DNA of 64,000 nucleotides, from NCBI RefSeq assembly GCF_018687715.1, contig NC_056762.1, forward strand, positions 30,926,864-30,990,863, written 5' to 3'. The translations under genes and the position numbers were made by a program. Position 1 is the first letter of the stretch. Each line of letters starts with the position of its first letter. The notes below the pieces were generated by a model, which saw only the letters and a list, made by a program, of their open reading frames with translations, had not been told where the DNA came from and did no database searches. The DNA comes from Carya illinoinensis (lineage: Eukaryota > Streptophyta > Magnoliopsida > Fagales > Juglandaceae). Positions 23,492-34,141 of the stretch are shown one piece after another.

Positions 23492-26086
23492 ATGGTTCAA
23501 TCGAAGAGAGGGAGAGGTGGAGGAAGAGTGGGACCAGGGAAACGAGTGTTGCCTCCCATCGGACAACACCTGCAACCAGTAGCACCAACAAGTTGGAGTC
23601 TGAGAGATGAAAGGGAGGTGGAAGCTGATGACTCCACTCAGATTCCAGAGAACTGTAATCCAGCAGGTAAGGTGAATGAAGAATCTAAGGGTAAGTGTTT
23701 GTTCCTTATTGCAACTTTAAAGTAATATATATAATAATGTTTTGCATATTAGAAGTCTGAATATTTCTATGGTTGGTATATATATATATAGTACAAAGGA
23801 GTAACAACCTTAGTAGGGATCTGAGAGATGAAAGGCAGGTGGAAGCTGATGACTTCACTCAACATCCAGAGAGCTGTAATCCAGCAGGTCAGCTGAATGA
23901 AGAATCTGAGGGTAAGAATGACAGTTATTTCAACTTAGCCAGTAATATATATATACAAATCTTATAGCAACTTAAAAGTCTGAACATTTCTATGCATGGG
24001 TGGTATATATATATATAGCACCAAGAAGTAACAAACGTGGCAGGGGTGTAGCCAGAGGGACAGAATTTGAGAGTTTGCGAAAGTATGGCAAGATACCATT
24101 GGAGATAAAAGATGGTAAGATAGGCCCATCATGCAACAACAGGACAGTCTATACAACGAGAGTGACGTGGATTGTGAAGCACTATGCAGAAATGAGGCAT
24201 GTAAGTTGGAGTAACGTCGACGTTAAGGAGAAGGATGAACTTATTGATCGAGTTCGAGTAAGGTTTTCTTTGGTTGAATGAATAACTGTAGAAATATTGT
24301 GCTTTTTACCTTCAATGTCTAAATGTAGAAGCTGGTTTTTATGGATATTGAATTAATAGAAGATATATAGAAGCTGTTGGTAGACCATGTTAAATTAAAT
24401 TCAAGCTAGTTTTTATGGATATTGAATGATTAAATGTAGAAGCTGCTAGACTTTGGTTGAATGATTAAATGTAGAAGCTGGTTTTTTTACCCTGAATGTC
24501 TAAATGTAGAAGGTGGTTTTATTTTTGTTTTTATCTTGAAGCTGCACATACTATAATTCCATCTAGATGTATTAACACCAATAATATCACCAATCAAATA
24601 TAATGGTGAAGGACATGGACATGTGTTTTTAACAAAACCAGAGTAAGCATGGTCAGAAATATTGTAACCAGGTTTTTTAACACAATGGCATTTGTAGGCT
24701 GATTTTGTGTTGGATTGGACCAAGAAAAATCATCGTCGGACAGTCACAACTCAGTTATCCCGTGCATACAACTCGTTTCATTACATGTTGCATCGGAAAT
24801 ACAAGCAATATGCAACACATGAGGAGGCAGTAGTTAATGGAGGTGAGATGGTAGAGAGGCCAGTTTGGGAGTGGTTATGCAATCGGTGGGCTAGTGATGA
24901 ATTCAAGGTACGTATGTCTAATATCATATTGAAGGAATGCGATAATGTGCCTCAGCAAAAGCTGTTTACTCTGAAGACTCTCACCAGTTTAGATAAGATG
25001 TACAGCTTGTGACTCAATTCAGAATGAATAAAAGACTGGGTTTCTATATAGCTAAAACAAATCAACACTAAGGTCTTTTGGCATTAAAAGCTGGTTTTGA
25101 TGCCTTTTCAGTTGCTCTCTTGTGTTTTATTGCAGAAAATGTCCACTCAAAACAAAGAGAATAGGGGTAAACAAATGGTCAACCACACAAGTGGAAGGAC
25201 GTCGTTTGTTGTACTAATGGAAAGAAGGGTATAAGCTTATTTTAACTCCTAATTGTCAATTTGCATTTTATTTGAAATGGGAACTTATATAATTTGATTG
25301 GTTTGCCTATCTTCGAATATTTAGAAGGACAAGAATCTAATTGATTTCTACAAGGATGCGCATTGGTCAACTAAAAAGGGCAGATTCGTCACGCCAACCA
25401 CAGAACAGAATTATGTAAGCACTCACAAACTGTTTTTTCAGTTGCCAAGTGTTGCCAGTAATTTGAAATTATTAATTGTTCAGTCTATGGTATTCAACAA
25501 TATTGTGTTTGCTACTCTTAAGTATATGTTTTTGATTTTCAGTTTTAAATATTAGTTAAGAAAGCATCAACCTTATATGCCCAACAAATAACAGATTATA
25601 GTAAGAAACCTAGCAGCTTTTTATGATCAATTAGTTAGGTGATAAATAGAATATTGAATGGGAGCTTTAAGCTGACTACGCATATAAAACTGATTGATGG
25701 TTGGGTTCTGAAAAATGCCACAGAATAATATGGTTGAATTGATGAATGCCAAAGAACCAGAGGATCGCACTGATGAAGCAGCAGCAGCCATTTTTAGGCA
25801 GGTTCTGGGACATAGGTCTGGCTATTCTAGAGGGTTGGGCCACTCTGTTATGCCCGAAAGTACAGTGCCTGGAGTGAGCAATGAGGAGTATGAACGCCTT
25901 GCTGAGGAAAATCAACAGAATTTGAAAAATGCAGAGTATTACCAAAATCGGATGCTATCAATGGAAGGTGGTTTCGCTGCTATGGAGGACCGTATGCGGG
26001 AGTATGAGCAACGTGTCAACAGCAGGATGTCAGAACTACAGACAGAATTAGAGTCTCAGAGAGAGACTCAATCCACAGATCCTTAG
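23492..26086 (+). CDS. Transposase_24-type protein (Ptta/En/Spm family), intact, 437 aa predicted
   Basis: Predicted exons are 23492-23690, 23792-23911, 24019-24257, 24698-24907, 25136-25228, 25325-25414 and 25724-26086. All introns are GT..AG, all phases match and there is no internal stop. The family's hallmarks follow in order: WIVKHYAEMRHVSWSNVDVK, VLDWTKK, AYNSFHYMLHRKYKQY, VWEWLCNRWASDEFK, NRGKQMVNHTSGRTSFV, LIDFYKDAHWSTKKGRFVTP and IFRQVLGHRSGYSRGLGH, ending in a probable coiled coil (EEYERLAEENQQNL onward). In plant CACTA elements this class of protein is the likely counterpart of TNPA, which binds subterminal repeats. That role is inferred. The basic N-terminus (SKRGRGGGRVGPGKR) suits DNA binding. 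Exon 2 duplicates part of exon 1. Confidence 0.88.
23600..24030 (+). repeat. Tandem duplication of an exon with its intron (about 217 bp)
   Basis: CTGAGAGATGAAAGGGAGGT at 23602 recurs as CTGAGAGATGAAAGGCAGGT at 23820. The exon ends, donors, intron sequence (including TATATATATATAG acceptors at 23791 and 24018) and the first bases of the next exon (AAGGAGTAACAA and AAGAAGTAACAA) are all repeated. The frame is preserved because the duplicated exon has 120 nt. Confidence 0.85.
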
Positions 26087-27821
26087 CCACCACATATGTC
26101 AGCATTACTCATTTTGTATTTTGACCTACACTTTTGCAACACTTTTGATGAAGGTGTCATGGGGAGATCAGTAGAAAAAATACATTTGTTCAGCACAGAT
26201 AGGGAAATTTCCAAGTTGATGGAGAGGGTAAAGAAAACCTCGAGGTAATTTGCTAATATCTTATTAATGTTATAAGTTCTATATATGATGTCCAGAGAAT
26301 GACTTGTATTTTCTTTTTCAGAACCAGCTAGTTTATGATCAAAATACAAGTAGAGTGTGGGATTCATTAAAGAATGTGTATAATGCTAGTGTTAATGATA
26401 TGCTCTGTAAGCTGTGTGAGGGTAGGCATGATCTGGTTGCACCATAAATAATTGACATTGCACATTAACAGTTATAGTTAGACAATTTTTAGCCTCACAT
26501 TCCTTATGATCTTGGGGAGGTTAAATTTCTGATCATAAATCACATCAAAGTAAGCTTAGTTTGCTAAGAATAAAACTGAGAATCCTGCTCATGTTAATGA
26601 TGTTCAAATTGTTTGATTAATAGGAGATGTTTTTAATTATTGAGGCATGTTAATAGCAACATTAGTGGGATTTTCAGATGAGGCATGTTAACAGCAACAT
26701 TAAATGACTTATATCAGTAATCTCAATGTTGGATGATAGGGACAACTTGTTAATGGACAAGAAGAAGTATGATTGCTTGAATATAAAGAGCACTACATCA
26801 TTAAAAGAGTTTATGGTTATACATGAAAAACCATGCTAGGCGAGACTGAAAGAAGAAGGCTATTGCAAGTTATAGAATCTGACACTAGAATGGAATCTGT
26901 GAATCTAATATGCAGAAATATACACGCATGGAATCTGTGAACTTAATCTAAATATATATAGTGAAGACAGAATGATTATACATATATTCAGTAGATAATC
27001 TACACTGATTGATTGACTTAATATATATATTTTGGGAATACATTGTTATATTTTTTGCATGCTATTCAATTTCATGTGTGGTGGGTAAAATGGCCAAAGC
27101 TTGCTACTTACAAGTTTTTGAACTCACAAGTTTTTCCTCATCTAAACTGACAATTCTATTGGGCGCTATTCGTGAGTGTTTCTTTAGATGGTTTCTTCGA
27201 AGTAGCAAGCTTTTTTCTCATCAGCTTCAATGTTCCAGTTAGTAAATATATCATATAATATAACATTTTGGCTCATCTATGTTATACTATTATGGACAAA
27301 TAATTGTTGCATGTCATATATACACATACAGGTTTGTTCATGGACCTTATATATACATACAGTACAGCACAAAGAGCATCTTACCTTGTGTGGAATTTCA
27401 GAAATAATATGGATATAGAAAACAGAAAAACTTACTGCTGATGTTGTTTATTGCTACAGGTCAAATCACCTTCCAAAGGTAGTGCTGATTTTGTTGTGCT
27501 GTAGCCAAGACCCCAACAACTACCGGAACCAAAGGATTCCTCTCATGTACGTGGAGTATCATGTACATGCATGTAGAAATTTTGACATATATATGAGTAA
27601 TGCTGGCATGTATGGATAGCAATACTAGGCATAGGACTAGTGGGAGTGCTAAATTAGCAAGTAATTGATGTGTTGAACTCATGAGTTCAACATATCAATT
27701 ACTATATATATATATAGTAGAAGCTGCTGACTTTATATATATGTAGTACTAGTGCTAGCTCATGTGTCAAATCTTCATGATGATCAATGCAATCAGGTTA
27801 TTTTGTATCATTGGCAGAATT

Positions 27822-27855
<34 letters not shown>

Positions 27856-28379
27856 CAAAATTCTGTAGATATAATAGGGATTAATGATGACATATCTTTA
27901 TATGCATATGCAGAAAACATTAATTACATATATAGACCAAATTCAAAATGCAAGGCCGGATTATGTGAAAACCCTTTATATATATATATATATATATATC
28001 ATGCATGTATGTGTAAACCCAATGCAAATCTAGAAGTGGCAGATTAATTTCTACCAGTTAGGCAAGGGATATTAATTAACTTCACAAACAACATGTTTTA
28101 ATTTTATGGTGGCCTGCAAATTGCAATGTAATGAGTCAAATATTAGGCCTCTGCTACTAAAAAATCAATTGGGGAACTAAATGGATCAATTCTGCGTGCA
28201 GTACTACGTACGTACCCCCACCCACTCCCCCCCCCCCCCTCCCTGTAATCCTGATATGGGCGTGTATGGTATGGCATTAATTATGGCCGAACCCCACTGT
28301 AAATGATATGGAATTAACAAATTATGCGCCTATTACATTCGATGGAATACCCTACCACTTATGTACTGTGATAATCACC
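26087..28379. other. Right part of the CACTA element without a recognised gene
   Basis: AT-rich sequence. It has (AT)n runs at 27826-27852 and 27979-28000 and a C-run near 28218-28240. No ORF here resembles a protein I know. The first few hundred bases are probably the 3' untranslated part of the Transposase_24-type gene. Confidence 0.5.
27661..27702. repeat. Near-perfect 42-bp palindrome
   Basis: The left arm GTAATTGATGTGTTGAACTC(A) and the right arm (T)GAGTTCAACATATCAATTAC pair with a single mismatch over 21 bp. It lies in the noncoding right part of the CACTA element. There is no evident role. Confidence 0.85.
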
Positions 28380-28887
28380 GTCACAACCCAATTAATTAAC
28401 GCAACCCCTACGGCGCTGCAAAACCCAACAATTCTGAAGAAAGGGTAATTATGTTCGGCGATGATAATCACCATAAATACCTGATATTGTGGTGCCCTGC
28501 AAGGTCATCGGCGATTGGATGCTCGCCGTAAATAACCCACCCCCCCGGCGCAATTCTCTGGGCGTGTATGGAATCGCAGCTACGTTTCCCGGCATCTCTC
28601 CGCTCCCCGTTAAAACCATCTTCTGCGACGAACCAAATCCCGCTGGAACACCACGGATCTTGCTGCGAGAAAAGTCGATTGGGAGCATCAATTTTCACGG
28701 CAGCATGTGCATTGCTGTCTCGGGCGTCAAAATCGCCGAGAACAGCACCTCTCTTTCCGGCGGTGATTTGCTGCGAAAATTTTCCCTATATGTCAGCGTC
28801 AAATAGCGGCAGTTCATCTGCGCTCAACAAAACGCAGCGTTTGAGATGTTGCGACGAGTTAGACACCTATAACGGGGACTTCTGACC
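28380..28887. repeat. Right subterminal repeat region of the CACTA element
   Basis: This region has many GCGGC, GCTGC, GCAGC, GGCGA and TCGCCG words on both strands (for example 28410, 28457, 28508, 28578, 28668, 28700, 28770 and 28805) in a GC-richer block than its surroundings. It mirrors the left end. The short ORFs here are shadows of the repeats. Confidence 0.65.
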
Positions 28888-28915
28888 GCCGCAAAAAGGT
28901 TATATTCTTGTAGTG
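28888..28915 (+). repeat. Right terminal inverted repeat of the CACTA element
   Basis: It ends GGTTATATTCTTGTAGTG at 28915, followed by AAT, the target-site copy. Confidence 0.9.
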
Positions 28916-30974
28916 AATGTTCTTCAAATATGACAAATGCTCTTACATTATATGAATTTAATGTTTGTGTATGATCAATAAAAAAGTGAAGAATATAAAT
29001 ACAAAATAAAACATAGTAAATCAATACAAATTATGGACAGTGAGATCAAATTATCCCCCACCATTTTATGTTATTTCTAAACAAAATATATAAAAGAGAG
29101 ATATCCACTGACTTTAAAATCAAAAGCACGTACATCAACTTCTCTTACTCATTACGTCTATAAATTAAGAACTAAAAAGCCAACCTTTACAAATAAAAAG
29201 TGTTGTGAGAGACATATAATATATATATTAGTACAAATAAACTGCATACAAAGTTGTACCCATCATGGAATTAAATAATACTATAGAAATTAAACAGATT
29301 GTGAGAATTAGTTATGAATTTAAGCTTAATTAAAATAATAGTAAATTATTAACGAAAAGGTAATTTTGAATTGAGAAAATAAGAAAATAAATGTATATGT
29401 GTCAAATGCCTTCATCTAAAAATTATAAATTATAATTTTGAAAGAGTAGTAGTATATTTAATTAAAGAAATTGGTTATTAGAAACAAAGACTTATTAATC
29501 CACAAAACATGCACACCCCAGCGTGTAGGAGAACATGTTCATCATGAGATCCCTAGAAATTTTTATTATTTTTTATTACCCATCGGCAATCAAATAGAAA
29601 AGGCTTCAAGATATTTTTTCTCAACTTTAACTATTGCATGCATTATCTTTCTCTTCTCCCAATGCAACAAACAACATTGATCTATTGCAAATAAAATAAT
29701 TAAGGCCAATAATAGGTAGCAAATTAACAGGAAAATAAAAGTTAACGAAAAAATAAGAAAAGTTATTGTAACAGTTAGATAGTCACTTATTATAATAGAC
29801 TAAATATATATATAAAGAAAAATGCTAATTTTACTTGAGAAAAATTTACAAAAATCTTACTTCTCCATGTGTTATTTATTTATATGTCGAAAATTATAAA
29901 ATTTGAAAAGAAAACTAATAAAATGGATCTTGTACATAAAATTCTAAATAAAATTATAAGTATATATAACATTAATCATATAGAAATGGCCGGTCTTGAA
30001 GATATAAAATATAAAATATAGATATATATTAGATTTAGACATGCTAAGGATGATCATTAAAATTGAATTCCCAAAACTCTCTCTCATAAATCCTCCAAAT
30101 TGCTGGAGGAGGAGGTCTCATTTCTCATTCCCTCGTTAATTCTCCTTTCTCCATCGCTCATTTCTCTTTATTTCCCTTACTCATTCTCTCATTTCTCTCT
30201 TTTTCTTAATTTATTTTGTTTCTTTCACAGTTGAAAAGATAGATTTATAGTTTTGTGACACCTCTTATGAGGCACAAGTAGCACAAGATGCTTGCTTCCT
30301 AGGCCAATAGTTGGAAAGATAATGACGGATCACCAGATTAGATCGTATCGTTCAGATCTGACTTTTATATCTGATTTCGAATTCTACTGGAGTAGATCTA
30401 AACTCTAAATCGTTATTTTCACATCTATTTTTCTGCTTTTATTATTATTTCCCTTTTTTTAGTTAAAAAAATGAAAAAGATTGTCTCTTAAACATTTTGT
30501 CTTTAGAGGTTAAGCTTTCTCTTTCTATGGAGGGTGCATGGAGTATGAGTTTTTATTTTAGACAGAATACTATCTCTTATACGATTTATTTGTAAAGTTC
30601 TATAGTTGTAATTAACACTATATTAGTCACAAAAAAAATTTATATATTGGTAAAGTTCTAAACACAATAATTGACTTATAATCTAAAATTTTTCTGTTTG
30701 TATCCAATCATGAATATAACATTTATACGATGAATGAATAAAATAAATAAATTCCAAAGACGGGAATGAAGTTAATTGTGATGGATCATTGAATTACGTA
30801 CAGTACTACCTAGCTAGGGGAGAAAAGGAATACTATGTAGCAGTGGGTCCTACATGATGAGCGAAACTCACGCATTAAAGTTTGCTCGCACCTTTAAGTA
30901 GAAAATATGAGGCCAATTAATTATAAACATTGTACAGATCATGGATCGATCAATTTATACACGATCGATGTTGG

Positions 30975-31012
<38 letters not shown>

Positions 31013-31235
31013 TATGAGAAAATATCCCAAGTATTTGTCGGCCAACAGTACATACTACTACTCCATGCATGCACGGTGCAGATCATGATCATATATAGAA
31101 CAGTAAGCTGATATTACTAGATCGATCATCTTCTCTGGATCAGAATTTCTTTTTGTTTTGAAGCAAAGAGTACTAATCTTTTTGTTTTAGGTATAATATT
31201 TTATTATAATTCGACTTTTATTTTCAAACTAATAT
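28916..31235. other. AT-rich intergenic DNA without a recognisable gene
   Basis: No coding region was found that I can support. It includes a CT-rich stretch at 30080-30240 and an (AT)n run at 30978-31008. Confidence 0.55.
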
Positions 31236-31820
31236 TGTTGAAGTGGTGTTTTGCACACTTTTGGATAGGGCCCTCAATAGTTTGAGTCTTTGATCTTGGA
31301 TCTATAAACACAAAGAATGCTTCAGAGATGGCAGATGTACATGGTGGTGGCTAGGAAAGCATCCGATGCTTAAGTTTGTGATGTTTTTAATAAAAGAGTA
31401 AGGGGCTGTAGTAGTAGGAAGAGTATAGAGAGTCTAACCCCAATTCTAGTGTATGGGAGTTGTTTTTATAACTGCCTTTGGAATCAGAGGCCCATGCCTT
31501 GTCGCTAGAGGTAGCCTACCCTCGCAGTTTCCTCAGCTATGCCTATTTACTGCGGCACAGCCTCTGTCCTGTCTAACTATCATAAGTGTAATGTATCGGA
31601 TTGTCTCCTCCTTTTTGCTCATTGTTAGAGGATTGTGGGTCTTTTATCTTGTAAGGGCCATTTGCCGATCTTACTACTTTGGGGTAGGGCGGCATAGCAA
31701 GGACTCAAGCGTTCTCTATTTCCCTTTCTCTGGACTTGAAGGACCTCTCTGGTTCGGGGTTTACCTAGGTTGCCTAGGCCTATACATGTGCTTAAGGCCT
31801 CGACGAAGAACCCCCCAACA
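31236..31820. repeat. Probable solo LTR, Tat-type gypsy
   Basis: The block begins TGTTGAAGTGGTG and ends CCCCCCAACA, which are TG..CA termini. The flanking five bases are AATAT and AAAAT (4 of 5 alike). Inside, CATCCGATGCTTAAGTTTGT resembles CTCTGATGCTTAAGTCAGTT in the Retand-like LTR at 42451. No internal retrotransposon sequence lies on either side. The 139-codon ORF here looks fortuitous. Confidence 0.45.
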
Positions 31821-32639
31821 AAAATTTTCTAAAAAGAACATCTTGATCATGCATGCAAGGCAGAAGATCTAATAAGCTGTTTGTTGGAAGGGAAAAGCAA
31901 TCAAATCTCAATCTATTTATAATGAAGATTTTGATAATAAGCTAAAAAGGAAGTCATTGGAACTTCACATGCATATTATTGGAGAAGTCAAGTCTCATGG
32001 TATCATATATATATATATATATGAATTGTTGAACTATAACCACATTCTCTAATTCTTTTCTAATTTCCGCAATATATTCCCATACATGCATAGATGGACG
32101 AGTAACCAATATTTAAATATGATCTATTGATCATGAAAGCCATAACGATTTGTAAATTAATCCCTACGTACGCATGCATGCTCACTAACAAATATTCAGA
32201 TTTCACAAGATGCATGAAAATGATCATCATCTGACAACTGTTCAAAAACAATGATCCTATGACCTTTCCATAAATATAATATATATGCATGTTACTAATT
32301 AGATTTTCTGTACGCAAAAGGACAGCCACAATCCTTTGACCTAATTTCCATGACCTGCAATCTCTTGATGTTTGTCCCCCGCTGCCCCCACTTTCTTTGA
32401 TTTTTCTCTCTTTATCTCTCACTTACGCCAAGATTACTGTTATAAAACTTTCTGTTTATTGATAAAACAAAAACTCAAGGATTTCGATTTGATATCAACT
32501 CCAACCAAAAAACCAACAGTTTCATAAATAATATCCAGATTACAAATAAAGAACAAGAAAGAACAAAAATAGAACACGAATCAACAAGAATATATATAAC
32601 AACTATCGAGAAATAAGAATTGTAAAAGAAATAAAGGAA
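31821..32639. other. Intergenic DNA without a recognisable gene
   Basis: AT-rich, with an (AT)n run near 32005-32022. No supported coding region was seen. Confidence 0.5.
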
Positions 32640-32840
32640 AGAACACAACTGATATACGTGGTTCGACTCTAATGGTCTATGTCCACTATAGAAATAGCCT
32701 CAAAGATTTTATTGATGATCAATAATTCACAGAGAAGCCTCAATACACCTTAAAGTTGCAAAAGCCCTCTCTCAAACAATAAAAAATCGCATAGATTTCT
32801 TCTCTCTCAGAAAACTCTACAAACCCTAATATTGCCCCCT
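32640..32840 (-). repeat. Copia LTR-like remnant (Tork type)
   Basis: ATACGTGGTTCGACTCTAAT followed by GTCTATGTCCAC matches the layout of TGTACGTGGTTCGGCAAATT..CTACGTCCACGG in the copia LTR at 54795. A downstream AGATTTTATTGATGATC parallels GGATTTTTATTATTGAGG there. This conserved LTR core suggests a solo or degraded LTR in the same orientation. The outer limits, perhaps 32440-33110, could not be set. Confidence 0.4.
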
Positions 32841-32926
32841 CTTTGTTCTCTCTCTCACTCTGTCTCTCAAAACAGTCAAAGTGTACAAAAGAATGAATGA
32901 ATTAGGGTTTACAACGTATGGCTATA

Positions 32927-32965
<39 letters not shown>

Positions 32966-33389
32966 CAACATATGCTAACACGTGTAGCAATCCAGCAGCT
33001 CAGCACCTGATCCTTCAGATGCAGTCACGGACTTCCCACATGATCAAGCAACTCAGTATTAACAGCTTCAAGGGTCTAGATTGTGCCACTTGCTCATCAT
33101 CCATTTAAGCACATAAGAGAACACATTAGTAAATTAAAAGGCAAGAGATAAATGTATTGACATACTTACCACAATTACCCTATCCCTAACTTAGCTTCCG
33201 GTGACTAATTTACCGCCTCAGTAGAACCCTAGCTATAACTTCTTCTTTTTCCTCCGACCCTAGCTATAACTCGAAGATATAAGAATTATAGTTAATGATA
33301 CACCAACAACTCATTCACAATTTATACATAACTTTAAATATAATAATATTTTTTTATTATATTTAAACACATCAAAAAAAAAAAAAAAG
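32841..33389. other. Intergenic DNA without a recognisable gene
   Basis: It contains an (AT)n run at 32925-32964 and an A-run just before the Retand-like LTR. The short ORF at 32881-33108 is built partly on the repeat and is not supported. Confidence 0.5.
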
Positions 33390-33797
33390 TGTTAGGGTCG
33401 TGTCTCACTTCCAATTTTCCACTATGCGGCCGATCTTCGTGAATGAAACTTGAGTGGGCTCCTCCTGCAAACACTTCAATGTTTAAGTCAGTTAAGAGGT
33501 GATTGTATTTGGGTCCTTTTTTCGTTATCAAAGATCACCTGTATATATAGGCTTGTTTGCTGTGCTTATCTCATTTAGGATTTATCGGAACAGATCACTG
33601 CTTATGATTTTGAATAATCCTATAATTTCTTGCTGTTTTTATCCTTCCGTTAAAGGTGGTGCCATGCATATCTCTTTTCAAACTCTCCTTGACTATCCCT
33701 CCATGGCCCTAGGCCCATCCTCTGGGCTTCTTGGTTTTTATTGTACTATAGACCTTCTTATATGCTCAAAGGCCCTTCGGTCGGGATGATCCCTCCA
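33390..33797 (-). repeat. 3' LTR of the Retand-like element
   Basis: On the + strand it runs from TGTTAGGGTCGTGTCTC to GATCCCTCCA. It matches 42357-42764 along its whole length with about 10% differences. Confidence 0.85.
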
Positions 33798-34141
33798 GTG
33801 ATCCTGCCAATTCTATTTGTCTTTTGGCGGATGTAATTCACTTTTGATCAAATTTCTTGTTGTGAAAATGCTGGGTGTGATCATATGGGCCTGGGTGCTC
33901 GAGAAGTATATAGACATGGTCACAAGCCCAAACGACCCACAGCTTTTCAGTGTCTTCTGGCCCATCACACCCTCTTTCCTTGCCACTTTATACTATTTCC
34001 TTTCCCCCATAAAGATTTTATGATGATTGTTTTAAAGAATCAAGGACTCCCCATCACTTCCCGCTGCTGTGGCAGAGAAGGAAGAGAGCTTTCTTGCGTC
34101 GGTTGGTCTTCTTCTTTAGTGTTGGGTTACCTTAATCATTT

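Larger units (their letters stand above)
13157..28915 (+). mobile_element. Complete CACTA (En/Spm) DNA transposon, 15.8 kb
   Basis: The left end is CACTACAACATAAAG and the right end is TTCTTGTAGTG, inverted repeats with a perfect first 8 bp. The bases just outside are AAT at 13154-13156 and AAT at 28916-28918, a perfect 3-bp target duplication as expected for CACTA elements. Inside are a TNPD-type transposase gene (16921-20725) and a Transposase_24-type gene (23492-26086), both on the + strand. Subterminal regions at both ends are rich in GCGGC/GCTGC words, which are probable binding sites for a TNPA-like protein. The element is about twice the size of maize En/Spm, swollen by captured and repeated DNA. 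Confidence 0.93.

Noticed and set aside
28449..28885. Several overlapping 76-105-codon ORFs at the right CACTA end
   Set aside because: They arise from the GC-richer subterminal repeat array; frames overlap on both strands and none resembles a protein.
31453..31872. A 139-codon ORF
   Set aside because: It overlaps a probable solo LTR, runs past its end and shows no domain.
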